Source: Caldilineaceae bacterium (lineage in GTDB: Bacteria; Chloroflexota; Anaerolineae; Caldilineales; Caldilineaceae). Taken from it: 64,000 nt of DNA. The first letter of the stretch is position 1. Each line of letters starts with the position of its first letter. A program made the translations under genes and the position numbers. Of this stretch, positions 53,750 to 61,660 are shown in pieces. The DNA is taken from the NCBI GenBank assembly GCA_022827195.1, contig JAJDTL010000002.1, forward strand, positions 1 to 64,000. Reading direction: 5' to 3'. The notes beneath the pieces were generated by a model. The model was not told the origin of the DNA, ran no database searches, and worked only from the letters and a program-made list of their open reading frames with translations.

Positions 53750-54102
53750 GACTTCGATTCCAGCGAAAAGGTGAGGGGGAAGCCATTCGCACGCGCCAGC
53801 GCGTGGGCGGCGGCGATCAGCTTTTCGGCTACGGACTTGGGCCGGGTACAGACCGGGGCTACGCCTTTCGAGTGTGCCTCCCAAGTGACGGTCTCTGCGA
53901 TTTCTTCGGAGAGAATGAAGATTCGGCGGAGCGTTTCGATGACGAAATCGTAGGGGGTCACGTCGTCGTTGTGGACGAGGATCGTCCAGCCTTCCTCGGT
54001 GGACGCGTCGACCAATATGTCGTCCACCGGCTCGGTTTCCCACTCGATGCGAAGGCGGCGTCCTTGAGCCGTAGGATCGTGGAGATTGCAACTTTCGTTC
54101 AT
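53746..54102 (-). CDS. clpS: ClpS-like Clp protease adaptor
   Basis: A 118-residue protein with the ClpS core WTILVHNDDVTPYDFVIETL, then the helical segments with AHSKGVAPVCTRPKSVAEKL, ending in LTFSLE. The N-terminal extension of about 35 residues is of the length expected for feeding into ClpA/ClpC. ClpS hands N-degron substrates to the Clp unfoldase. The usual neighbour clpA is not here. Instead its stop overlaps the start of a molybdopterin-domain gene. Confidence 0.87.
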   Translation of the reverse strand: MNESCNLHDPTAQGRRLRIEWETEPVDDILVDASTEEGWTILVHNDDVTPYDFVIETLRRIFILSEEIAETVTWEAHSKGVAPVCTRPKSVAEKLIAAAHALARANGFPLTFSLESKS

Positions 54103-54670
54103 AGGGCAGAAAGTACCATAGCCGGCGGAAAATGGGCAAGAACCGGGACCAATTTGGGTTCAGGTCGGTGGGCAGTGGGCGGTGGCCAGTGGTCGGTGGC
54201 CAGGAGCAGCAGGGGGAGGGCATGGCTCGGTTGCTGCCCGAGGAGAAGGAGTTTGTGCCCTGATGTTGGACTGTACCCGGCCAATTCGGGCGATTTGCCC
54301 GCGACATGCGGGCGTGCTATACTGCGCGCGTCCAACGGGTAGTTTAGTGCGAGTTGGGGCGGTTGGCGGCCTGCTTGGGGGTTGGCTGTCGGCCGGATGA
54401 AGGCAGGCCATTCGAAGTAGGTCCAACGTGCCGCGCTGCTTTGCAGGCATTTTATGTGCTTGCATCGCGCTTGGAAGAGTATTTTTCATACGCTTTCCTC
54501 ATTGCGGACGGTTTTGGCAACGAGTCCCGCCGGGCGGAAAGGAGTGTCTGCTCGCCTCCGCCTTCGCGACCGAACAGTTCTGCCGCAGAGAAGGGAGCGC
54601 ACCCGGCTCACTTGCAACCGCAGCCACGGTCGAGCTTGAGCCTCATCTTCACCAAAGGAGCATAGGACAA
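54103..54670. other. intergenic region upstream of the UgpC-type ATPase
   Basis: A 568-bp gap. It holds a GTGGGCAGTGGGCGGTGG-type run (54163-54195), the promoter at 54295-54323 and then a leader of about 340 nt in which I see no gene. Confidence 0.5.
54295..54323 (+). promoter_or_regulatory. probable promoter of the UgpC-type ATPase
   Basis: TTGCCC (54295-54300), exactly 17 bp, TATACT (54318-54323), with TGC before the -10 box as in extended -10 promoters. Confidence 0.55.
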
Positions 54671-55777
54671 ATGGCAAGCGTAACCTACGAGCACGTCTAC
54701 AAGCGCTTCGGCGATGTGGTGGCGGTGAACGATCTCACCATCCACGTCGAAGACAAGGAGTTCCTCGTCTTTGTCGGGCCGTCGGGCTGCGGCAAGACGA
54801 CCAGTCTGCGTCTTCTGGCGGGGCTGGAGGAGATCACCGAGGGGCAGATTCTGATCGGCGATCGCATCGTCAACGACGTGCCGCCGAAGGACAGGGACAT
54901 CGCGATGGTGTTCCAGAGCTACGCCCTTTACCCGCACATGAGCGTCTACGACAACATGGCGTTCGGCCTCAAACTGCGCAAGACGCCCAAGGCGGAGATT
55001 GAGCGGCGTGTGAAGGAGGCCGGCGGGATTCTGGGCATTGAGCATCTGCTCGACCGCAAGCCGAAGCAGCTTTCGGGCGGACAGCGGCAGCGTGTTGCAG
55101 TGGGCCGTGCGATTGTGCGCGAGCCGGCGGTGTTCCTGTTTGACGAGCCGCTATCGAACCTGGACGCCAAGCTGCGCGTCCAGACGCGGGCCGAGATTTC
55201 CAAGCTGCACCAGCGCCTGGCGACGACCTTTATCTACGTGACGCACGACCAGGTTGAGGCGATGACGATGGCCTCGCGCATTGCGGTTATGAAGGATGGC
55301 GTGTTGCAGCAGGTCGATTCGCCGCAGAACCTGTACGACCACCCGGCGAACATTTTTGTTGCCGGTTTCATCGGCAGCCCGAGCATGAACTTCTTCGACG
55401 CCACGCTGGTGGAGAGCGACGGCAAGATGGAGGTCAACGCGGGCGGCTTCCGGCTGGACGTGCCGGAGGAGAAGGCGGCGGAGTGGAAACCGCATTCGGG
55501 CAACGAGGTGATCTTCGGCATCCGCCCGGAGGACATTCACTCGAAGGAGTTTGCGCCGCCGCAGATTCTCGAGTCCGACATGGCGGCAAGAGTGGACGTT
55601 ACCGAGTTGATGGGCAACGAGATCTTCCTCTACTGCCTGTCGTCTGACAACAAGCAGTTCATCTCGCGTGTTGACCCGCGTGTGCGGGTGTCGACGGGTG
55701 AGGATATCGAGCTTGCCATCAACATGGCCAACGCGCACATCTTCGATCCCAAGACCGAGTTGACGCTGGCCAGCTAG
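54671..55777 (+). CDS. sugar ABC transporter ATP-binding protein, UgpC/MalK family
   Basis: A 368-residue ATPase. It has Walker A GPSGCGKTT (about residue 36), signature LSGGQRQRVAVGRAI, Walker B FLFDEPLSNLD, H-loop VTHDQVEAMT, and C-terminal TOBE-like beta domains from residue ~235. It has the standard family length with the ATG at 54671 (AAGGAG upstream). No permease or binding protein is adjacent, so it may be a shared ATPase serving several carbohydrate importers, as MsmK does elsewhere. Confidence 0.93.
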   Translation: MASVTYEHVYKRFGDVVAVNDLTIHVEDKEFLVFVGPSGCGKTTSLRLLAGLEEITEGQILIGDRIVNDVPPKDRDIAMVFQSYALYPHMSVYDNMAFGLKLRKTPKAEIERRVKEAGGILGIEHLLDRKPKQLSGGQRQRVAVGRAIVREPAVFLFDEPLSNLDAKLRVQTRAEISKLHQRLATTFIYVTHDQVEAMTMASRIAVMKDGVLQQVDSPQNLYDHPANIFVAGFIGSPSMNFFDATLVESDGKMEVNAGGFRLDVPEEKAAEWKPHSGNEVIFGIRPEDIHSKEFAPPQILESDMAARVDVTELMGNEIFLYCLSSDNKQFISRVDPRVRVSTGEDIELAINMANAHIFDPKTELTLAS

Positions 55778-56116
55778 AGCAGAAGTGATACAAAAAGGAG
55801 AGAGGTGTGAGGGGAGAGTACCAGCATCTGCCTTCCTCCTCTCTCTATTTCTTTTGCCGCAGTTCCCCATTCTTGATAAAGCCTCGAAATGAAGAGCAGG
55901 CCCGCCCCAACCCCGGCGGCAGGTCGTCTCGGAATGACTTTGTCCCCAGCGTTTTGGGCACCGCTTCGAAGTTCAACCGCAGCTTAACCCCGTTGACGGC
56001 GGCGATACCGTTACCTTTTACCGGTAGGACGCGTAGCAGGGCGAGCGCGCTGTCAGGGAATCTGTGTCCGTGCCGGCGAAGCGGTTGCACCCCTCCTCCG
56101 CAAAAGGAGTTGTTTG
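55778..56116. other. intergenic region with terminator
   Basis: A 339-bp gap. GAGAGAGG (55798-55805) can pair with CCTCTCTC (55838-55845), followed by TATTTCTTTT, a likely terminator of the ATPase gene. No gene was seen. Confidence 0.5.
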
Positions 56117-57349
56117 ATGGCGTCTCCATTCACTGATTTTGCGTTGATGAGCGATCTGAGCCAGGAGGGCGGCAAGATCGTTCTGCTGGTGATGGACGGT
56201 CTGGGCGGGCTGCCGCGGACGCCCGGCGGCAGGACCGAGCTGGAGACGGCGCGCACGCCCAATCTGGACCGGCTGGCCGCGGCCGGATCGCTGGGGCTGA
56301 GCGTGCCGGTGCGGCCCGGTGTGGAACCGGGGAGCGGCCCGGCCCATCTGAGCCTGTTCGGCTACGACCCGCTGCGCTACCTGATCGGGCGCGGCGTGCT
56401 TGAGGCGCTGGGGATCGGCTTTGCGCTGCAGCCGAACGACCTGGCGGCGCGCGGCAACTTCGCGACGGTCGACGGCGACGGGTTTATCACGGACCGACGG
56501 GCGGGGCGCATCCCAACCGAGGCGTGTATCCGCCTGACGGCCAAACTGCGCGAGGCGAGCGCGGGGCTGTTCGATGACTGTGAACTGTTCGTCGAACCGG
56601 TGCAGGAGCACCGTTTTGTCTTCGTGCTGCGCGGGGAGGGGCTGGGAGGCGAATTGACGGACACGGACCCGCTGGCAGTGGGAAGGAAGCCGCTGCCGGT
56701 GCGCGACGAGAGCGGGAGCGGTGCAGGGGCGCGGGCGGCGGAGCTGGTGAACCGCTGGGTGGCGCATGCGCGGCGGACGCTGGCGGATGAGCCGCGGGCA
56801 AACAGCCTGAATCTGCGCGGGCTGGCGCAGGACCCCGGCCTGCCGCAGTTTGGCGACATTTACGGCATGCGGGCAGGGGCGATCGCGGTCTATCCGATGT
56901 ACCGGGGGGTCGCGAGCCTGGTGGGAATGGAGGCGATCCGGTTCGAGGGCGAGCGGCCGCGCGATGAGATCGACGCGCTGGCAGGCGCGTGGAATAGCTA
57001 CGACTTTTTCTTCGTCCATATCAAGAAGACCGACAGCTATGGAGAGGACGGCGATTTCGACGGCAAAGTCGCTGAGATCGAGGCCGTTGACGAGCAGATC
57101 CCGCGTATCGAGGCTTTGGGACCGGGCGCGCTGATCGTAACCGGGGACCACAGCACACCGGCGGTGCTCGGCAGCCACAGCTGGCATCCCGTGCCAACGC
57201 TGCTCTGGAGCCCGCGTGCGATGCCGGATGCGGGGGGGCAGTTCGGCGAGCGAGCTTGCGCGGCGGGACAGCTGGGTGTCTTTCACGCAACGACGCTGAT
57301 CCCGCAGGCGATGGCGCACGCAGGGCGGCTGAAACGGTTCGGCGCGTGA
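56117..57349 (+). CDS. apgM: 2,3-bisphosphoglycerate-independent phosphoglycerate mutase, archaeal type
   Basis: A 410-residue alkaline-phosphatase-superfamily enzyme that interconverts 3- and 2-phosphoglycerate. The metal motif LLVMDGLGGLP is at the N-terminus, TPNLDRLAAAGSLG follows, and GPAHLSLFGYDP carries the nucleophilic Ser. Later metal sites are in FVHIKKTDSYGEDGD and VTGDHSTPA. AAAGGAG stands 7 nt before the ATG. Length and motifs fit ApgM rather than bacterial GpmI. Confidence 0.92.
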   Translation: MASPFTDFALMSDLSQEGGKIVLLVMDGLGGLPRTPGGRTELETARTPNLDRLAAAGSLGLSVPVRPGVEPGSGPAHLSLFGYDPLRYLIGRGVLEALGIGFALQPNDLAARGNFATVDGDGFITDRRAGRIPTEACIRLTAKLREASAGLFDDCELFVEPVQEHRFVFVLRGEGLGGELTDTDPLAVGRKPLPVRDESGSGAGARAAELVNRWVAHARRTLADEPRANSLNLRGLAQDPGLPQFGDIYGMRAGAIAVYPMYRGVASLVGMEAIRFEGERPRDEIDALAGAWNSYDFFFVHIKKTDSYGEDGDFDGKVAEIEAVDEQIPRIEALGPGALIVTGDHSTPAVLGSHSWHPVPTLLWSPRAMPDAGGQFGERACAAGQLGVFHATTLIPQAMAHAGRLKRFGA

Positions 57350-57415
57350 AACTTCGCAGGCCGGTGGTGCGTAATGTGGGAGCAGCAGATGGGCAATCCT
57401 TGAGGGTGGGCGGAA

Positions 57416-58177
57416 ATGGAAGAGATAGAGCCCCTCATAGCCCAGGCCGCGCAGTCCCTGTGCGAGGCCTCTGCGGTTGTCTGCCTGACGGGGGCCGGGG
57501 TGAGCGCGGAATCGGGCGTGCCGACTTTTCGCGACGCGCAGAGCGGGTTGTGGAGCCGTTTTGACGCGGCTGAGCTGGCCTCGCCAGAGGGCTTTGAACG
57601 GGACCCCGGGTTGGTGTGGCGGTGGTATATGTGGCGGCTGCAGCAGCTGGAGGCGGCCTCGCCCAACCCCGGCCACATCGCGCTTGCCGAACTCGCACGA
57701 ACCATTGAGAAGTTTGATCTGGTGACGCAAAACGTTGACGACCTGCACGAGCAGGCGGGTAGCGTCGGCGTCGTTCACCTGCACGGCAGTCTGTTCCGTT
57801 TTCGCTGCCGGTTGTGCGCGCATCCGCATCGTCTGAGAGAAGCGGAGCGCCGCGCGGCAAATCCGCCGGCGTGCGCGGCCTGCGGCGAGCTGGTGCGGCC
57901 GGACGTCGTCTGGTTCGGCGAAGGATTGCCGCTGGATGCTTTGAGAGCTGCTTCGGAGGCGGCGCATGGCAGCGATGTGATGCTGGTTGCGGGCACGAGC
58001 GGGCTGGTCTATCCGGCGGCGCAGCTGCCGCTGATTGCGAGGCAGGCCGGAGCAACGATCATCGACATCAACGTTGAACGCAGCCCAATCTCCGACCGCG
58101 CCAATCTCTTTTTGCAGGGCAAGAGCGGCGAGGTCCTGCCCCGGCTGGCGAAAGCGCTGCAAGATGCGAAGGCATGA
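57416..58177 (+). CDS. Sir2-family NAD-dependent protein deacylase
   Basis: A 253-residue sirtuin. The NAD site is GAGVSAESGVPTFRD (from residue 26) and TQNVDDLHEQAG, the catalytic His is 123 in LHGS, and the zinc Cys are 131, 134, 153 and 156. Tyr71 and Arg74 (WYMWR) match the Y-x-x-R pair that marks desuccinylase/desmalonylase-type class III sirtuins such as CobB and SIRT5. It follows apgM by 66 nt, which may make them one transcript. Confidence 0.92.
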   Translation: MEEIEPLIAQAAQSLCEASAVVCLTGAGVSAESGVPTFRDAQSGLWSRFDAAELASPEGFERDPGLVWRWYMWRLQQLEAASPNPGHIALAELARTIEKFDLVTQNVDDLHEQAGSVGVVHLHGSLFRFRCRLCAHPHRLREAERRAANPPACAACGELVRPDVVWFGEGLPLDALRAASEAAHGSDVMLVAGTSGLVYPAAQLPLIARQAGATIIDINVERSPISDRANLFLQGKSGEVLPRLAKALQDAKA

Positions 58178-58233
58178 GCATGTGCGTTAGGATGGGCAAA
58201 GTTCATGGATAGCGCACGGACGGGGAGAAAGCG

Positions 58234-59469
58234 ATGGAAGCGATCGTTGCGGCGGTCATAGGCATTGTGGTGGGCGGCGCGGCCTGCTGGCTGGTACAGT
58301 CATACCGGGCCAAGGGCCGCGAGGCGGGGATAGAAGCGGAGCACAGGGAGACCGTGGCGGAGTTGCGCGGCCAGCTGTCGCAGGCGGAGAGCGCGCAGCA
58401 GATCCTGGAGACGGCCAAGGAGCAGTTGAGAGAGACGTTTCAGGCGACGGCCAGCCAGGCGCTGCAGGCGAGCAATTCGCAGTTTCTGGACTTGGCGCAG
58501 GAAAACCTGGGCAAGACGCTGGAGGCGGCGAAGGGCGATTTCAAGCAGCGCCACGAGCAGTTTGAGGCGTTGGTGAAGCCGCTGACCCAGAACTATGACA
58601 AGCTCAACCCGCAGATAGAGTCGCTGATCCAACAGAGCCAGAGCCTCGCGACGGAAACCGGCAAGCTGTCGAACGCGCTGACAGACAACCGACAAATTGG
58701 CAGTTGGGGAGAGGTGCAACTGCGGCGCGTGGTGGAGCTGGCGGGGATGCAGGAATACTGCGACTTTGCCGAGCAGAACACGGGGGCGGATTCACAGATC
58801 AGGCCGGACTTGACGGTGCGGCTGCCGGAAGACCGAACGGTGGTGGTGGACGCGAAGGCGTCGACCGCGGCCTATCTTGATGCGCAGCAGTCCGAGGACG
58901 AAGCGCAGAGGGATACCTCGTTGAAACGGCACGCCGGCGCGCTGAAATCGCAGGTCGACGAACTTGCGAAGAAGGAATACGGCGCCCAAGTGGAAGGTTC
59001 CCTTGACTTTGTAGTGATGTTCGTCCCGGGCGACCAGTTTCTGGCCGCGGCGTTGAGCGCCCAACCGGGGCTGATCGAGTATGCCATGGGCAGACGCGTT
59101 GCAATCGCCACGCCCGCGTCGCTGATTTCGTTACTGTGGGCCGTAGCAAACGGCTGGCAGCGGCATCGCATCGCCGAGAGCGCAGAAGAGATACAGAAAG
59201 AGGCCGTTGAGCTGCACGGTCGCATGTTGAAGTTCATCGACTACTATCGGGATGTAGGCAAACGTTTGAACAGTGCCGTGGATGCCTTCAACAGGTCGAT
59301 AGGCTCATTTGACAACCGGGTCATACCCCAGGGACGGAAATTCTCCCAGTTGGCGATCGGCAAAGAGGACGATTTTACGCTGCCCTCGATTGTCGAGAAG
59401 CAGGCCAGGGCGTCAAGATATGCCGAGGAGACGCAGCCGCATTTGCCGGAGAACAGCAGCGGTGCATGA
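58234..59469 (+). CDS. rmuC: RmuC-like DNA recombination protein
   Basis: A 411-residue protein: an N-terminal membrane helix (residues 3-22), a coiled coil of about 140 residues, then the RmuC nuclease-like domain (IGSWGEVQLRRVVELAGMQE; RPDLTVRLPEDRTVVVDAK with the DAK of the PD-(D/E)xK fold; FVVMFVPGDQFLAAAL). RmuC limits inversion at short repeats in E. coli. It follows the sirtuin gene by 56 nt. Confidence 0.92.
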   Translation: MEAIVAAVIGIVVGGAACWLVQSYRAKGREAGIEAEHRETVAELRGQLSQAESAQQILETAKEQLRETFQATASQALQASNSQFLDLAQENLGKTLEAAKGDFKQRHEQFEALVKPLTQNYDKLNPQIESLIQQSQSLATETGKLSNALTDNRQIGSWGEVQLRRVVELAGMQEYCDFAEQNTGADSQIRPDLTVRLPEDRTVVVDAKASTAAYLDAQQSEDEAQRDTSLKRHAGALKSQVDELAKKEYGAQVEGSLDFVVMFVPGDQFLAAALSAQPGLIEYAMGRRVAIATPASLISLLWAVANGWQRHRIAESAEEIQKEAVELHGRMLKFIDYYRDVGKRLNSAVDAFNRSIGSFDNRVIPQGRKFSQLAIGKEDDFTLPSIVEKQARASRYAEETQPHLPENSSGA

Positions 59470-59674
59470 CTCGACCGGACACTGCGCCCATGCATCTTCC
59501 GGCGCCAGATTTCGCCAAGGTGCCGCCCACATGTTAGGTTTGATTGCCTCCGAATTACCCAAGTCCCTCTGCGCGTTCGCGGCGACAGCACGCGAGCAGA
59601 AATCATCCCCGATTCATTGCTGCCATCATCTCTCAGAAGACGCGCGTAATTCCACAGCGAAAAGGAGAGAAGAG

Positions 59675-61345
59675 ATGCAACGCAGAACTGACACATTGAC
59701 GGGAAACAGATCAACTAGCCGCCTACGCGGCTTGAAAGACCTAAAGCGCATCGCGCGGGGAGTGCTTCTCGCGCTGCTGATGCTGATCCTGGTCGCCTGT
59801 GGCGCGCCGGCCTACCCTTCTGCAGCGGGGGAGGCAATGCAGGAAAGCGCGGGGCCAAGAAGGCAGGCGGCAGTACGATCCTCCTCGTCAAGCTCGCAAT
59901 CAATTGCAAGCGCTGCTGCGCCGCAATCAGGGAAGCGCGAACGACGCGGCCGGCAGCCGGACGCGCACTTGCCGCCAGTGGTACCGACGAGCCTGGAGAC
60001 GACATCGACATTCGGCCTCGATGCAGACGACGCGTCGTGGCGCCGCTCGCTGGCGCTGGCGCGCGAGGGATTCATCCTGGAACCGGATGACGTGCGCGTG
60101 GAGGAGTGGCTCAACGCGCTGCGCTGGGACTATCCGCAGCCCGATGACGGGCAGTCGTTCAACCTCGATCTGACGATCACGACCGATCCGCTCGACCCGA
60201 ATTCCTGGCTGGCGCTGATGGGTCTGAGCGCGGCCGCGCCGCCGGAACGGCCGTCCACGCGGCATATCGCGGTGGTGCTGGACGCGTCCGGCTCGATGAG
60301 GGAGGACAACAAGCTGGAGACGGCGCGCACGCTGGTACAGGGGTTAATCGACAATCTTGGCGAGGATGACCGCATCTCGCTGGTGCAGTTCTCAAGCTTT
60401 GTATTGGGCGAGTACACGGTGCGGCACGCGGCCCCGGACGATCCGACGCTGGCCGATTCGCTGCGCCGGTTTCGGCCGAATGACAGCACCAACGCTGAGG
60501 CCGGCCTGCGCGCGGGCTATGAGCTGGCGCTGGAGGCGCGACGCCTGGACTCGGACGCGCTGTACTACGTTCTCTTCGTCAGCGACGGCGTGGCCAACGT
60601 GGGCGACACGCGTGCTGAGGCTATCATCGCCTCCCTGGGCGGGCAGCGGGCCGAGGCCAATCCGATCCGGCTGGTCGCGGTGGGCGTCGGCATCGACAAT
60701 TATAACGACGAACTCCTGGAGCAGGTGAGCAACGACGGCGACGGCTGGTACCGCTACGTCTACTCGCCCGAGGAGGCGCAGGGAATGATGTGGGAGGAGT
60801 CCTTCGAACAGCTCTTCACCACGGCCGCCGACGAGGCGCGCGCCCAGGTCTCCTGGGACCCGTCCACGGTCGAGGAGTGGCGGCTGGTCGGCTATCTCAA
60901 CCGGGCGAAGTCGAACGAGTCGTTCGAGGATGACGAGGAGGACTTCGCCGAGCTGCACGTCGGACAGGAGAACACCGTCGTCTACCGGCTGAAGCCGCGG
61001 GCAGACGCGGCGGGGCCGCTGGGCTCACTCTCATTGCGCTGGCATCACCCGGGCACAGGCGAGCCGCAGACGCAGGAGTGGACGCTCGCGGCGGAATCTC
61101 CGATTCGGTGGGAAGATGTTGCGCCGCTGCGCCGCATGGCGCTGCTGGTGGCGCTGGCGGGTGAGAACTCGGCTGAACGGCTGGGAGACGCGCAGGGCCG
61201 ACGGCGGGCGCTGCAGCAGGAGTTGGGGCGGTTGGGTTCCCTGGCCGAGACGCGGCAGGGGCAGGAGTTCTATGAGGTTCTGATGGCGTCGCTGCCGGAT
61301 CCGCCGGCCTGGTTCGAGCAGGGTCAGTCATCGCGCGGTGAGTGA
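59675..61345 (+). CDS. von Willebrand factor A domain lipoprotein (YfbK-like)
   Basis: A 556-residue lipoprotein: signal peptide with lipobox LVAC (Cys42), a low-complexity Ser/Ala linker, a YfbK-type N-terminal domain (SLALAREGFILEPDDVRVEE, then LNALRWDYPQP), a VWA domain with the metal-ion motif DASGS at residues 203-207, Thr and Asp partners downstream, and a C-terminal beta domain. The ATG at 59675 follows AAAGGAGAG; the open frame reaching back to 59309 overlaps rmuC and is rejected. Located outside the cell membrane; a caspase-like gene follows. Confidence 0.9.
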   Translation: MQRRTDTLTGNRSTSRLRGLKDLKRIARGVLLALLMLILVACGAPAYPSAAGEAMQESAGPRRQAAVRSSSSSSQSIASAAAPQSGKRERRGRQPDAHLPPVVPTSLETTSTFGLDADDASWRRSLALAREGFILEPDDVRVEEWLNALRWDYPQPDDGQSFNLDLTITTDPLDPNSWLALMGLSAAAPPERPSTRHIAVVLDASGSMREDNKLETARTLVQGLIDNLGEDDRISLVQFSSFVLGEYTVRHAAPDDPTLADSLRRFRPNDSTNAEAGLRAGYELALEARRLDSDALYYVLFVSDGVANVGDTRAEAIIASLGGQRAEANPIRLVAVGVGIDNYNDELLEQVSNDGDGWYRYVYSPEEAQGMMWEESFEQLFTTAADEARAQVSWDPSTVEEWRLVGYLNRAKSNESFEDDEEDFAELHVGQENTVVYRLKPRADAAGPLGSLSLRWHHPGTGEPQTQEWTLAAESPIRWEDVAPLRRMALLVALAGENSAERLGDAQGRRRALQQELGRLGSLAETRQGQEFYEVLMASLPDPPAWFEQGQSSRGE

Positions 61346-61422
61346 GGCTGATACAGTTTGCTGGACGTGACAGGGGGCCTGGTTTCCGTCGCCATTCGTC
61401 GGGAACCGAAGTCCCTGCTGCG

Positions 61423-61457
61423 AGGAGAGAGGACCGGGATCCTCTCTCCTTTTCATT
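61423..61457 (+). terminator. rho-independent terminator
   Basis: AGGAGAGAGGA (61423-61433) and TCCTCTCTCCT (61440-61450) form an 11-bp stem with a 6-nt loop, followed by TTTCATTCTT. It ends the VWA gene transcript. Confidence 0.8.
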
Positions 61458-61555
61458 CTTCCTTCGGCTCTTTGCCTCTTCTCCAGCCCCTTTTTCGAAG
61501 CCGTTCCGGCGCCAGCTGGACAGTTTGACTACAGTTAAACTTTTGTGAATTGCGG

Positions 61556-61585
61556 TTACACTTTGCGCGGCCATTGTGCTATGAT
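61556..61585 (+). promoter_or_regulatory. probable promoter of the caspase-like gene
   Basis: TTACAC (61556-61561), an 18-bp spacer and TATGAT (61580-61585), preceded by TGC. Just upstream, AGTTAAACTTT and GGTTACACTTT form an imperfect direct repeat 22 bp apart that could bind a regulator. The rest of the 61346-61660 gap holds only the terminator. Confidence 0.5.
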
Positions 61586-61660
61586 CAAACTATTTCCCGT
61601 AAACCGTACGGGACCAACGGCAGTACGTTTGTGCGTCCCACCCGCTCCTGAGGAAGGTCA

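Noticed and set aside
56018..58162. 714-codon open frame on the minus strand
   Set aside because: Covers apgM and the sirtuin gene in antisense; both sense genes have complete motifs.
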